From: an uncultured Methylophaga sp.
Lineage (GTDB): Bacteria; Pseudomonadota; Gammaproteobacteria; Nitrosococcales; Methylophagaceae
DNA length: 64,000 nucleotides
Assembly: GCF_947259025.1 (NCBI RefSeq)
Contig: NZ_CAMYKO010000005.1
Span: 1 to 64,000 of the forward strand
Direction of reading: 5' to 3'
Positions within the stretch are counted from its first letter, which is position 1. Each line of letters opens with the position of its first letter. The translations under genes were made by a program, and so were the position numbers. The notes under the pieces were generated by a model, which was given only the letters and a program-made list of their open reading frames with translations, was not told the origin of the DNA and searched no databases. Of the stretch, positions 1 to 10,774 are shown piece after piece.

Positions 1-6
1 CAGTTA

Positions 7-124
7 TGCCTGGCGGCCATAGCGAGTTGGCACCACCTGATCCCATCCCGAACTCAGCAGTGAAACAGCTCAGCGCCGATGATAGTGTGGGAGTTCCCAT
101 GTGAAAGTAGGTCACTGCCAGGCT
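7..124 (+). rRNA. rrf: 5S ribosomal RNA
   Basis: The sequence opens TGCCTGGCGGCC and closes ACTGCCAGGC, the pairing ends of a gammaproteobacterial 5S rRNA. Internal conserved blocks CCCGAACTCAG, GTGAAAC and CGCCGATG-TAGTGTGG are all present, and the length of about 118 nt is normal. The rest of the rRNA operon (23S, 16S) lies to the left, outside the window. Its 3' segment AAAGTAGGTCAC recurs in both intergenic repeats just downstream. The ends are judged by eye and may be off by one or two bases. Confidence 0.95.
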
Positions 125-136
125 TTAATACAACAG

Positions 137-170
137 AAAAGGCCATCCTCAACGAGGGTGGCCTTTTTTG
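137..170 (+). terminator. Rho-independent terminator of the rRNA operon
   Basis: A GC-rich stem GGCCATCCTC / GAGGGTGGCC with an AACG loop is preceded by AAAA and followed by TTTTTT. It stands 12 nt after the 5S rRNA, where the end of the rRNA transcript is expected. Confidence 0.9.
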
Positions 171-188
171 TTGTCTAGAGTTTAGACC

Positions 189-291
189 GTGACCTACTTG
201 AACGAAGTGACATTTTTGCCGGGAGCAAAAATGGACTGCGAAGCTGCCCGAAGGGTGAGATGCAGGAAGCATCTCATCAAAGTAGGTCACC
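189..291. repeat. Structured intergenic repeat, copy A
   Basis: The element is bounded by a perfect 11-bp inverted repeat, GTGACCTACTT at 189-199 and AAGTAGGTCAC at 280-290. Inside are a 9-bp hairpin (211-219 with 225-233, loop CGGGA), the motif CCCGAAGGGTG, and an 8-bp hairpin (256-263 with 269-276, loop AGGAA). Copy B at 380-477 has the same hairpins, with stem sequences changed on both sides and loops kept. It therefore looks like a dispersed structured element rather than a gene. The minus-strand reading frame through it is probably fortuitous. Confidence 0.75.
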
Positions 292-379
292 TTAGTTAAG
301 AAGCGCTTATCTTGATTACTTAAGGATGGGCTTTTTTTATATCTGATAGTTTTGTAGTGCCCTTACTCGAACATGTGAA

Positions 380-477
380 CACCCCATGTGACAAAAACGC
401 CGGGAGCGTTTTTGGACGACCGAAGGGTGGTCGCGCAGCGATTTGCCCCAAGGATGGGGCAAACAAAGTAGGTCACC
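380..477. repeat. Structured intergenic repeat, copy B
   Basis: It shares with copy A the hairpin loop CGGGA (stem 392-400 with 406-414), the block CGAAGGGTG, a second hairpin (442-449 with 456-463, loop around AGGA) and the right end AAAGTAGGTCACC. Stem sequences differ from copy A but pairing is complete. It lacks the left GTGACCTACTT arm, having instead CCCCATGTGAC. Together with copy A it fills most of the otherwise gene-free stretch between the 5S terminator and 581; nothing else was recognised there. Confidence 0.75.
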
Positions 478-581
478 TTTAACGTTGAACCAAGACTTAC
501 CTGGTTCACATTGAGGCCCGATATAACTACCAGCCAAAAACAATCCATAACCCATTAAAAAACCCTCAAACCCAACTATCT

Positions 582-980
582 TCAACCCTCATCGATCAAA
601 AACCGCTGCAAAAACCCATCCACCACATAGGGCTTTCTGCGTTCATCACAAAATGTGACTGACAGGGTATTATCAGAGACATAATAGATGACCTCCTGTT
701 GACAATAGCGTCCGATGGCACAGGCTTCACTCCAGCCAGCATTCACTGCAAAACAGGGCAATCTTCGCTGATTATCAGTATTAATTTCTGTTAAAGCTTT
801 GACCCAGAAAAAATGTTTCATCAGGTATGTTTCCAAATCCTGAGGGGCTGCGACTGGGTCGGTCGAGACTGAATTGGCAGGGGTGTCAGCAATAATGGCA
901 AAGTGAATTGGCCAGTGGCTTATCTCACGTTCGCTGACAAATTGAGTATGGAAATAATAATCGGGTATTGAAGCTGACAT
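582..980 (-). CDS. DUF3293-like protein
   Basis: A 132-residue soluble protein with no signal peptide or membrane segment. It resembles the small DUF3293 family. An early strand of the type FAIIADTPAN corresponds to the family's 'ITAWNP' segment. A C-terminal stretch, AVNAGWSEACAIGRYCQQEVIYYV, broken here as AVNAGWSEACAIGR and then QQEVIYYV, corresponds to the family's 'G.s..eA..lg..f.Q.aI..' pattern. The family has no established function. The gene stands alone between the repeats and the rho promoter region, and reads away from rho. The family match is from memory of the pattern. Confidence 0.6.
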   Translation of the reverse strand: MSASIPDYYFHTQFVSEREISHWPIHFAIIADTPANSVSTDPVAAPQDLETYLMKHFFWVKALTEINTDNQRRLPCFAVNAGWSEACAIGRYCQQEVIYYVSDNTLSVTFCDERRKPYVVDGFLQRFLIDEG

Positions 981-1052
981 GATGAGTTCCCGTGCGGATT
1001 CTAACCCTGTTTATAAAGCTGCTGATTTCTATCTGATGAACCTTGTTGTTGC

Positions 1053-1082
1053 TTGTTAAGCTAAGCACGACGGTGGTATAGA
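1053..1082 (+). promoter_or_regulatory. Candidate sigma-70 promoter for rho
   Basis: TTGTTA at 1053-1058 and TATAGA at 1077-1082 are separated by 18 bp within the 267-bp gap before rho. This would leave a leader of about 160 nt; long leaders are usual for rho, which is autoregulated in E. coli. No other gene or strong hairpin was recognised between 981 and 1247. Confidence 0.3.
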
Positions 1083-1247
1083 GTCAAAAAGAAACTATTT
1101 GTATCAAAATACTAGACGCCCCTATCCCTAGCTGCTATGCTTGCTCACAGTTTTTTCGAAAACCCCTCCCCGAAAGTACAGATCAGCGCCCATTACTGTG
1201 GCGTTTTCAAGGTTTTTCTATATCAAAAATCCCAATCCAGGTAATAC

Positions 1248-2507
1248 ATGAATCTGACAGAACTGAAAAAGCAGTCCGCTGCTGAATTGATGGATCTCGC
1301 CCTCTCCATGAACCTCGAGGGTCTGGCCAGAAACCGAAAACAAGAACTGATATTTGCCATCGTTAAAGCTCACTCTAAGCAGGGTGAAGACGTCGTTACC
1401 ACCGGGGTGCTGGAGTTATTACCGGATGGGTTTGGTTTCCTGCGTTCACCTGAAGACTCTTATATCGCTGGCCCAGACGATGTCTATGTATCACCCAGCC
1501 AGATCCGTCGTTTTCATCTGCGTACCGGTGATACGATTAAAGGTAAAATCAGACCGCCCAAAGACAGTGAACGTTATTTCGCCCTGGTCAAAGTTGAAGA
1601 GATCAACTACGAAAAACCCGATAAGTCCCGCAACAAAGTCCCATTCGAAAACCTGACCCCACTGTTCCCCAACGAACGCTATTCACTGGAGCGCGGCAAC
1701 GGCAGTACTGAAGATATCACCCCACGCCTGATAGATTTGGCCGCACCGATAGGTAAAGGTCAGCGTGGTCTGATCGTGGCTCCGCCAAAGTCGGGTAAAA
1801 CTATGATTCTGCAATCACTGGCGCAGTCGATTGCAGCCAATTATCCGGATAGTGATCTGATCGTACTATTGATTGACGAACGTCCAGAAGAAGTTACCGA
1901 AATGGCGCGCTCGGTCAAAGGTGAAGTGGTTTCCAGTACTTTTGATGAACCCGCATCACGTCACGTCCAGGTAGCAGAAATGGTGATTGAGAAAGCCAAG
2001 CGTCTGGTCGAACACAAGCATGACGTCGTGATTCTGCTTGACTCCATCACCCGTTTGGCTCGTGCCTACAATACGGTGGCGCCATCATCAGGCAAGGTGC
2101 TGACTGGTGGTGTGGATGCCAATGCGCTGCAGCGGCCTAAACGTTTTTTTGGTGCGGCACGTAACATTGAAGAAGGCGGCAGTCTGACCATTATCGCGAC
2201 CGCGCTGATCGAGACCGGTTCACGTATGGACGAAGTCATCTTCGAGGAGTTCAAGGGCACCGGTAATATGGAAGTCCTGCTTGAACGTAAACTGGCTGAT
2301 CGCCGTATTTATCCTGCTATTAACGTGACCCGTTCCGGTACCCGTCGTGAAGAGCAATTGACCTCTGAAGATGATCTGCAGAAACTGTGGATCCTGAGAA
2401 AACTGATTTCTCAGATGGAACCGGTCGAGGCCATGGAATTCATGATGGATCGTCTCAAGTCTACCAAGACTAACGCCGAGTTCTTCGACATGATGAAACA
2501 GGGCTAA
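1248..2507 (+). CDS. rho: Transcription termination factor Rho
   Basis: Hexameric RNA-dependent ATPase that releases RNA polymerase at factor-dependent terminators. The 419 residues equal the E. coli length. The N-terminal helical domain is followed by the cold-shock-like primary RNA site (GFGFLRS near 61-67). The ATPase core has Walker A APPKSGKT near 178-185 (the usual alanine before GKT is serine) and Walker [17 protein letters not shown] near 260-275. The C-terminal secondary RNA site is intact. The start has AGGTAAT upstream of ATG. It is probably a single-gene unit; miaA follows after 13 nt but with a weak ribosome site. Confidence 0.98.
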   Translation: MNLTELKKQSAAELMDLALSMNLEGLARNRKQELIFAIVKAHSKQGEDVVTTGVLELLPDGFGFLRSPEDSYIAGPDDVYVSPSQIRRFHLRTGDTIKGKIRPPKDSERYFALVKVEEINYEKPDKSRNKVPFENLTPLFPNERYSLERGNGSTEDITPRLIDLAAPIGKGQRGLIVAPPKSGKTMILQSLAQSIAANYPDSDLIVLLIDERPEEVTEMARSVKGEVVSSTFDEPASRHVQVAEMVIEKAKRLVEHKHDVVILLDSITRLARAYNTVAPSSGKVLTGGVDANALQRPKRFFGAARNIEEGGSLTIIATALIETGSRMDEVIFEEFKGTGNMEVLLERKLADRRIYPAINVTRSGTRREEQLTSEDDLQKLWILRKLISQMEPVEAMEFMMDRLKSTKTNAEFFDMMKQG

Positions 2508-2520
2508 GATTGCACTGATT

Positions 2521-3474
2521 ATGCAAGACACAATGCCGCCGGCCATCTTTATTATGGGGCCTACGGCAGCAGGTAAAACCGATCTGGCTCTGGCGGTTGC
2601 CAGGGCATTTCCTGTCGAAATCATCAGCGTCGATTCCGCACTGGTTTATCGTGGTATGGATATCGGGACAGCTAAACCCAGTGCCGATGTTCTGCAGCAA
2701 TATCCTCATCACCTTGTTGATATTCTGGATCCCACAGAAGCCTACTCAGCTGGACGTTTCCGCGATGATGCCCGGGCATTAATGGCCGATATTACCGCCC
2801 GCGGCAAGGTGCCTTTATTAGTTGGTGGCACCATGCTTTATTTCAAAGCATTGCAGCAGGGACTGTCTGCTTTGCCGCCGGCTGATGCCGAAGTCAGAGC
2901 CAGACTGGATGCCATGGCCAGTGAGCACGGGCTGAATTATTTGCATCAACGTCTCAGTGAAGTCGATCCGGTCGCTGCGGCCCGCATTCATGTCAATGAT
3001 CCCCAGCGCTTACAGCGGGCTCTGGAAGTTTATGAAATTAGCGGAAAGAGCCTCACTGAACTCACTGCACAAGGTGATGATGCATTGCCTTACCAGGTGA
3101 CTAAAATCATTATCGCCCCGTTTGAGCGTGCTGTTTTGCATCAGAGAATTGCCCGGCGTTATCAGCAGATGGTGGCCGACGGGTTTATTGATGAGGTCAA
3201 AACCTTGTACCAGCGTGGTGACTGCCACCCGCAACTGCCGTCAATCCGTGCAGTTGGTTACCGTCAGGCCTGGTCGTACCTTGCCGGGGAGTATGACCAC
3301 GAGACTTTCGTAGAAAAAGCCATTATCGCCACACGCCAGATGGCAAAAAGGCAGATCACCTGGCTTCGCGCTCAGGATGACGGTATCTGGTTTGATAGTG
3401 GAGCGGAGCTGCCGGAGACGGCGGTCAAGCAATATCTCACCGAACAGGTCCCAGAATTGCGTAATAATACTTGA
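2521..3474 (+). CDS. miaA: tRNA dimethylallyltransferase MiaA
   Basis: Transfers a dimethylallyl group to N6 of A37 in tRNAs reading UNN codons, the first step to ms2i6A. The 317 residues match the family. The P-loop GPTAAGKT lies near 13-20 and the substrate motif [18 protein letters not shown] follows near 38-55. The anticodon-binding insertion and the C-terminal RQ/QR-rich helix ([13 protein letters not shown]) are present. MiaA next to hfq is the standard gammaproteobacterial order. An in-frame ATG four codons in (2533) is an alternative start, since neither has a clear ribosome site. Confidence 0.97.
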   Translation: MQDTMPPAIFIMGPTAAGKTDLALAVARAFPVEIISVDSALVYRGMDIGTAKPSADVLQQYPHHLVDILDPTEAYSAGRFRDDARALMADITARGKVPLLVGGTMLYFKALQQGLSALPPADAEVRARLDAMASEHGLNYLHQRLSEVDPVAAARIHVNDPQRLQRALEVYEISGKSLTELTAQGDDALPYQVTKIIIAPFERAVLHQRIARRYQQMVADGFIDEVKTLYQRGDCHPQLPSIRAVGYRQAWSYLAGEYDHETFVEKAIIATRQMAKRQITWLRAQDDGIWFDSGAELPETAVKQYLTEQVPELRNNT

Positions 3475-3498
3475 CGATTCCGCTGGGGCTTTTAGAAT
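3471..3498 (+). promoter_or_regulatory. Candidate hfq promoter overlapping the end of miaA
   Basis: TTGACG (3471-3476) and TAGAAT (3493-3498) are separated by 16 bp, each one base from consensus. The -35 element lies over the miaA stop codon. It would give hfq its own transcription start about 45 nt before its ATG. Confidence 0.55.
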
Positions 3499-3549
3499 GA
3501 ATGGTTGGCAGGCTTTTTTTAACAATAATAACAATGTGTGGAGCGAATG

Positions 3550-3774
3550 ATGGCCAAAGCGCAGACTCTTCAAGACCCTTTCTTAAACGCATTACGTCGT
3601 GAAAATATTCCGGTTTCCATCTACCTGGTTAACGGCATCAAGCTGCAGGGACAAATCGACTCTTTTGACCAGTTTGTCATCCTGCTGAAAAACTCAGTCA
3701 ACCAGATGGTTTATAAACATGCTATTTCCACTATCGTCCCTGCGCGCAACGTTAATTACAACCAGGAAGAATAG
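3550..3774 (+). CDS. hfq: RNA chaperone Hfq
   Basis: Hexameric Sm-like protein that pairs small RNAs with mRNAs. The start at 3550 ([13 protein letters not shown]) is preferred because it aligns with E. coli Hfq and has GGAG six bases upstream; an earlier GTG in the same frame is less likely. The resulting 74 residues include the Sm1 region ([23 protein letters not shown]) and the Sm2 signature YKHAIST. The C-terminal tail is very short (NYNQEE), unlike the long tail of the 102-residue E. coli protein. hflX follows after 11 nt, so co-transcription is likely. Confidence 0.97.
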   Translation: MAKAQTLQDPFLNALRRENIPVSIYLVNGIKLQGQIDSFDQFVILLKNSVNQMVYKHAISTIVPARNVNYNQEE

Positions 3775-3785
3775 GAGCCTATTGA

Positions 3786-4928
3786 TTGTTTGATCGTCCT
3801 GATAGTAAAGCGGCTTTTGACGATTCCTCGAATAAAGAAGCAGTTGTACTCGTTTATCTCAATTTCAATGACCCCAACTATGATGAATCTCTACAGGAGT
3901 TTCAGGAGCTGGTTGGGGGCACCGGTGCTAATATCGCAGCCATCATCCAGGGTAAAAGACACCGTCCTGATCCCAAGTTCTTTGCCGGTAGCGGCAAGGT
4001 TGATGAAGTCGCCGAGCAGGTGGCGGCAGCCCATGCGTCACTGGTGATTTTCAATCATGAACTGTCACCCAGCCAGGAACGTAACCTCGAGCAGCGGCTC
4101 AAGTGCCGTGTATTGGGCCGTACCGGTCTGATTCTGGATATTTTTGCCCGCCGCGCCCGCTCGCATGAAGGTAAACTTCAGGTGGAACTGGCCCAGCTCA
4201 AGCATATGTCCACCCGCCTGGTTCGGGGCTGGACTCACCTGGAAAGGCAAAAGGGCGGTATCGGTTTGCGTGGTCCTGGTGAAACCCAGCTCGAGACCGA
4301 CCGGCGCTTATTGGGGCAGCGCATTAAAACGCTGAAGAAAAAGCTCGATAAAGTACGGTCACAACGTGATCAGGGCAGACGCTCCCGTCACCGTGGTGGC
4401 GTGCCGGTGGTATCGCTGGTCGGCTACACCAACGTGGGCAAATCCACCTTATTCAATAGAGTGACTTCGGCCGAAGTTTATGCCGATGACCGTTTGTTTG
4501 CGACACTGGATCCAACACTGCGCCGGATGAAGCTGCATGATACCGAAATGCTGATCATGGCTGACACGGTCGGATTTATCCGTCAGTTGCCCCATGATCT
4601 GGTGGAATCATTCAGCTCCACGCTGGAAGAAACCCGTGATGCCGCTTTGCTGGTGCATGTGGTGGATTGTGCCGCCAGTGATCGTGATGATCTGATGCAT
4701 CACGTCAATGATGTGTTGCAGCAGATAGAAGCACACGAAGTGCCGCAACTCATCGTTTATAACAAAATCGATAAAGTCGAGCAGATGGCGCCGCGCATCG
4801 AGCGCAATGCCGATGGTGAAATCAGCCGGATATGGCTGTCAGCACAAACCGGTGAAGGTCTGGAACTGCTGCGTCAGGCGCTGCATGAATATTTTCCGCA
4901 ACCTGAGCAGTCAGAGTATCTGAACTAG
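3786..4928 (+). CDS. hflX: Ribosome-associated GTPase HflX
   Basis: GTPase that splits stalled or heat-damaged 70S ribosomes. Translation begins at TTG (3786) with AGGAG eight bases upstream, giving MFDRP, the same opening as E. coli HflX. The N-terminal glycine-rich domain contains GIGLRGPGETQLETDRR. The G domain has G1 GYTNVGKS (near 214-221), G3 DTVG, and G4 NKID. At 380 residues it is shorter than E. coli HflX (426) and lacks most of the C-terminal extension, as in many other bacteria. It sits in the hfq-hflX-hflK-hflC cluster. Confidence 0.97.
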   Translation: MFDRPDSKAAFDDSSNKEAVVLVYLNFNDPNYDESLQEFQELVGGTGANIAAIIQGKRHRPDPKFFAGSGKVDEVAEQVAAAHASLVIFNHELSPSQERNLEQRLKCRVLGRTGLILDIFARRARSHEGKLQVELAQLKHMSTRLVRGWTHLERQKGGIGLRGPGETQLETDRRLLGQRIKTLKKKLDKVRSQRDQGRRSRHRGGVPVVSLVGYTNVGKSTLFNRVTSAEVYADDRLFATLDPTLRRMKLHDTEMLIMADTVGFIRQLPHDLVESFSSTLEETRDAALLVHVVDCAASDRDDLMHHVNDVLQQIEAHEVPQLIVYNKIDKVEQMAPRIERNADGEISRIWLSAQTGEGLELLRQALHEYFPQPEQSEYLN

Positions 4929-4942
4929 ACAACGTGTTTTGG

Positions 4943-4970
4943 TTGCTAATAACAACCATCTCCGTAAAAT
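4943..4970 (+). promoter_or_regulatory. Candidate promoter before hflK
   Basis: TTGCTA (4943-4948) and TAAAAT (4965-4970) with a 16-bp spacer in the 89-bp gap between hflX and hflK. An overlapping GGTTGctaataaCAACC dyad lacks a T tract and is not a clear terminator. Weak evidence. Confidence 0.3.
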
Positions 4971-5017
4971 AGTCGTTTTTAAATAATTATCTCTGTTTTC
5001 TCATCTTGGAGAGCTAC

Positions 5018-6214
5018 ATGGCTTGGAATGAACCCGGCAACGGTGGTAAAGACCCGTGGGGTAATCGTGGCAATGACGGGCCACCGGATTTGGACGAAGT
5101 TGTCCGTAATATGCAACAAAAACTGGGCGGCCTTTTCGGCGGCGGTAAAGGCGGCTCCGGCGGTAGCAACCGTTCCGGCCAGGGTAAATTTGGTCTGGGC
5201 CTGATTGCCGTTATCGCAGCCATTGTCTGGATGCTTTCCGGCATCTATATCGTCGAGGCGCCCGAACGCGGCGTGGTGCTGCGCTTTGGTCAGTATGCGA
5301 CCACGACCATGCCTGGTCCACACTGGCACCTGCCTTATCCGATTGAAAAAGTCGAAGTCATCAACGTTGAAGAAATCCGTACAGTTGAAATTGGCTATCG
5401 CTCTACCGGTGTTGCCAACACTAACTCGATTCCTTCCGAGTCGCTGATGCTGACCAAAGACGAAAACATCATCGATCTGAAAATTGCAGCGCAATACCGG
5501 ATTCAGGACGCAGCAGATTACCTATTCAACGTGCGTAATCCGGATATTATTCTGCGTCAGATGATGGAAAGCGCGGTGCGTGAAACTGTCGGCCGTTCCA
5601 ACATGGACTTTGTGCTGACTGAAGGGCGTAGTGCGATCGCCAACAGCACCGAGCAACTGTTGCAAACCATGCTTGATGCACACGAAGCTGGTTTGCTGGT
5701 GACCAGTGTCAACATGCAGGACGTGCAGCCGCCGGAACAGGTGCAGGCAGCGTTTGCTGACGTGGTCAAAGCCCGTGAGGACGAAGTCCGTCAAATCAAT
5801 CAGGCTGAAGCCTATTCTAACGACATTCTGCCCAAGGCCCGTGGTCGTGCGTTCCGTATTGTTCAGGAAGCCGAAGCCTACAAGAGCCAGGTGGTTGCCA
5901 AGGCCGAGGGTGACGCCAGCCGTTTTACTCAGGTCATGAGCGAGTACAATAAAGCCCCGGCGATCACCACTGAGCGTCTGTATCTGGATGCCATGGAATC
6001 AGTCTATTCGCGTAGTCAGAAAGTGATGGTGGATGTCGAAAACGGCGGCAGCAATGTTCTGTATCTGCCTCTCGATCGCCTGCGCAGTTCCGCCGGCAGT
6101 TCACCTTCCCGACTGGATCTCAATGAATTTAATTTCCCGTCTTCCAGTGGAAGCAGTAATTCATCATCAGGCAGCGCATCACAAAATGATGCCCGCAGCA
6201 GAGGAGGACGCTAA
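5018..6214 (+). CDS. hflK: FtsH modulator HflK (SPFH protein)
   Basis: With HflC it forms the periplasm-exposed cage that holds FtsH protease and modulates its attack on membrane proteins. The ATG at 5018 is chosen over an upstream in-frame TTG because GGAG lies six bases before it and MAWNEPGNGGKDPWG is the family opening. The Gly-rich N-terminus is followed by one membrane segment (about 57-77) and the SPFH/band 7 domain. A helical region with repeated Ala/Glu (KARGRAFRIVQEAEAYKSQ) precedes a Ser/Gly-rich tail. About 398 residues. The stop codon abuts the hflC start. Confidence 0.97.
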   Translation: MAWNEPGNGGKDPWGNRGNDGPPDLDEVVRNMQQKLGGLFGGGKGGSGGSNRSGQGKFGLGLIAVIAAIVWMLSGIYIVEAPERGVVLRFGQYATTTMPGPHWHLPYPIEKVEVINVEEIRTVEIGYRSTGVANTNSIPSESLMLTKDENIIDLKIAAQYRIQDAADYLFNVRNPDIILRQMMESAVRETVGRSNMDFVLTEGRSAIANSTEQLLQTMLDAHEAGLLVTSVNMQDVQPPEQVQAAFADVVKAREDEVRQINQAEAYSNDILPKARGRAFRIVQEAEAYKSQVVAKAEGDASRFTQVMSEYNKAPAITTERLYLDAMESVYSRSQKVMVDVENGGSNVLYLPLDRLRSSAGSSPSRLDLNEFNFPSSSGSSNSSSGSASQNDARSRGGR

Positions 6215-7090
6215 ATGAGTTCACGTATGACGCTGATTCTGGTGCTGGTTGTGCTGGCACTGGTGACCTTAAGTTCTTCGCTTTTTGTGGTAGATGAACG
6301 GCAAAAAGTGGTCCTCTTGGCACTGGGTGAAATTGAACGTACAGATTTTGAACCCGGTCTGCATTTCAAAATGCCGTTTGTCAATAATGTGCGCAAGTTC
6401 GAAGCCCGTGAAATGGCACTCGATGCTCAGCCAGCACGTTACCTGACCGGTGAAAAGAAAAACGTGATTGTGGATTCTTTCATCGTCTGGCGCATTGAAG
6501 ATGTGGGCACCTATTTCACCTCCATGGGGGGTGACGAAGAACGTGCCGCATTGCGTTTGTCGCAAATTATCAAAGATGGCCTGCGTGCCGAGTTTGGCCG
6601 CCGCACCATCCAGGAAGTCGTTTCCGGCGACCGGGTGACCATGGTCGAGGATATCCTCAAGCAGGCCAACCGCATTGCCGAAGGCTTTGGTATCGCCATT
6701 TCCAATGTGCGTATCAAGCGTATCGATCTGCCCTCCGAAGTCAGCTCCTCGGTCTATACCCGTATGGAAGCTGAGCGTGAGCGTGTGGCCAAAGAGCTGC
6801 GCTCACAGGGTGCCGAGGAAGCAGAAAAAATCCGTTCCGATGCCGATCGTCAACGCACGGTTATCCTTGCTGAAGCACAACGTGATGCCGAGGAAATTCG
6901 TGGTAATGGCGACGCCACCGCCACCGAAATCTACGCTGATGCTTTTGGTCAGAACGAAGACTTCTATTCACTCTACCGCCGCTTGAGCGCATATCAAAAT
7001 GTCTTCCGTGGTGACGACATGCTGGTAATTGAGCCCACCGGGGACTTCTTCGACCGCTTCAGTGACTCGACCCTGTCTCCATTGCAGTGA
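6215..7090 (+). CDS. hflC: FtsH modulator HflC (SPFH protein)
   Basis: Partner of HflK in the HflKC-FtsH membrane complex. It has an N-terminal signal-anchor (about 5-24), a band 7 domain (VVDERQKVVLLALGEIERT) and a long helix rich in Glu, Ala and Arg (EAEKIRSDADRQRTVILAEAQRDAEEIRG). The 291 residues fit the family. GAGGAGG stands before the ATG, which directly follows the hflK stop. The C-terminus overlaps the next gene by four bases, suggesting translational coupling. Confidence 0.97.
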   Translation: MSSRMTLILVLVVLALVTLSSSLFVVDERQKVVLLALGEIERTDFEPGLHFKMPFVNNVRKFEAREMALDAQPARYLTGEKKNVIVDSFIVWRIEDVGTYFTSMGGDEERAALRLSQIIKDGLRAEFGRRTIQEVVSGDRVTMVEDILKQANRIAEGFGIAISNVRIKRIDLPSEVSSSVYTRMEAERERVAKELRSQGAEEAEKIRSDADRQRTVILAEAQRDAEEIRGNGDATATEIYADAFGQNEDFYSLYRRLSAYQNVFRGDDMLVIEPTGDFFDRFSDSTLSPLQ

Positions 7091-7284
7091 GTCCGGAGCT
7101 GTTCCACAGTCTCTGGATAGCAACGGCTTTGATGCTCGTCATCGAGGGCATCATGCCGTTTTTGAGTCCGCAAACGTTTAAACGGGCTTTACTGCAAATG
7201 GCCGCGATGCCCGACAGGCAGGTTCGCCTGATCGGGCTTATCAGCATGATCGCAGGCCTGATTTTTTTGTACTGGATTAATTAA
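7087..7284 (+). CDS. DUF2065 family small membrane protein
   Basis: A 65-residue protein with two hydrophobic segments (about 7-26 and 46-63) joined by a short basic loop (TFKRALLQMAAMPDRQVR). The GTG start overlaps the hflC stop in the arrangement GTGA. The DUF2065 family is regularly found between hflC and hisZ/purA, as here. No function has been established; position suggests a link with the HflKC membrane complex, but that is inference. Confidence 0.85.
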   Translation: MSPELFHSLWIATALMLVIEGIMPFLSPQTFKRALLQMAAMPDRQVRLIGLISMIAGLIFLYWIN

Positions 7285-7290
7285 CGCGAC

Positions 7291-9772
<2,482 letters not shown>

Positions 9773-9775
9773 ATC

Positions 9776-9800
9776 AAAGCCCTCGCAAGAGGGCTTTTTT
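9776..9800 (+). terminator. Terminator after purA
   Basis: Stem AAAGCCCTC / GAGGGCTTT with loop GCAA followed by a run of T. The run of A before the stem lets it also act on the minus strand, serving the converging oxidoreductase gene whose stop codon lies in the T tract. Confidence 0.9.
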
Positions 9801-10666
9801 TATGTCTTTGTATCGGGGGAGACAGCTGCCATAATCGCCGAATAATCGGTATCATCCAGCCCCATCGCTAGGGTTTTATCCAGTAGTTTTTCAATGCCTT
9901 CGAGGGCACTGGTATCCAGCCCCAAGCCCTCGGCAACCGACAGGAACAGGCGGGTATCTTTGGCCAGATGCTTGGTGGGGAAGTTAGGGTTGCCAAAATC
10001 ACGATCCAGCATACGGCTTAATTTTTTGTCGAAGGTGGGGGCATAGAGGGCACTGTCGCGAACAATTTTCATAAACTGTTCGGTTTCAATGCCTTCTTTT
10101 TCCACCAGGGCCAGGCTCAGTGAGAAGCTGGCTGTGAGCCCGGCAATCAACTGGTTCATCGCCAGTTTGACCGTGGCACCCTGACCGACCTCGCCGATAT
10201 GTTGTGGTTCGCTGCCGATGATTTCCAGCAGCGGCAATGCTGTCTTGTAATCAGTTTCTCTGCCGCCCGCCATCAGGATAAGCTTGCCGCTGCGGGCCTC
10301 GGGCAGGCTGCCCAATACCGGACATTCCAGGTAACGGCCTTTCATGCTGTTCACCCGGCTGGCCAGTTCGCGTGATTCATCGGGGGCAATGGTGCCCATC
10401 TGCATGATCAGTGTGTCCTGGAAGGCAGCCGGAGCAATGCCATCAAATACCGTATGAATGGCCTCGGCATCACTGAGAAATAACAGGCAGAGGTTGCTTT
10501 GCTCCAGCACCTGCTGCGCAGACATGGCTACTTCAGCGCCCAGCGTGGCCAGTTCCCGGGTTTTTTCGGCGCTGCGGTTATAGATGATTAGCGACTGGTT
10601 TTCGGCCAGCAGATGCTGTGCCAGAGCCTGTCCCATCAGGCCTGTGCCGATTAATCCGATTTTCAT
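9800..10666 (-). CDS. NAD(P)-dependent oxidoreductase, beta-hydroxyacid dehydrogenase family
   Basis: A 288-residue member of the 3-hydroxyisobutyrate/tartronate semialdehyde reductase family. Residues 4-12 form the Rossmann motif GLIGTGLMG, and IIYNRSAEKT with Arg31 suggests a preference for NADP. The substrate motif near 118-124 and the catalytic lysine in GQGATVKLAMN (Lys167, Asn171) are present. The exact substrate cannot be read from sequence; a glyoxylate or succinic semialdehyde reductase is possible. It diverges from glyA across about 110 bp and converges on purA. Confidence 0.85.
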   Translation of the reverse strand: MKIGLIGTGLMGQALAQHLLAENQSLIIYNRSAEKTRELATLGAEVAMSAQQVLEQSNLCLLFLSDAEAIHTVFDGIAPAAFQDTLIMQMGTIAPDESRELASRVNSMKGRYLECPVLGSLPEARSGKLILMAGGRETDYKTALPLLEIIGSEPQHIGEVGQGATVKLAMNQLIAGLTASFSLSLALVEKEGIETEQFMKIVRDSALYAPTFDKKLSRMLDRDFGNPNFPTKHLAKDTRLFLSVAEGLGLDTSALEGIEKLLDKTLAMGLDDTDYSAIMAAVSPDTKT

Positions 10667-10774
10667 GATTTATTAATCGATCCTCAAGCAGATAAAACAG
10701 TCACTATGCCATAGATAGCGGCGCCGTTGTGAGATAGAATAATGCCCATTTTACAGCAGACACAGGGGAAAACG

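Noticed and set aside
54-585. Minus-strand open frames through the 5S rRNA gene and the two intergenic repeats
   Set aside because: They run across an RNA gene and structured repeats whose changes preserve base pairing rather than amino acids.
9800-10666. Naming the oxidoreductase as 3-hydroxyisobutyrate dehydrogenase
   Set aside because: Family motifs are clear, but the substrate-specific residues could not be judged and there is no valine-degradation context.
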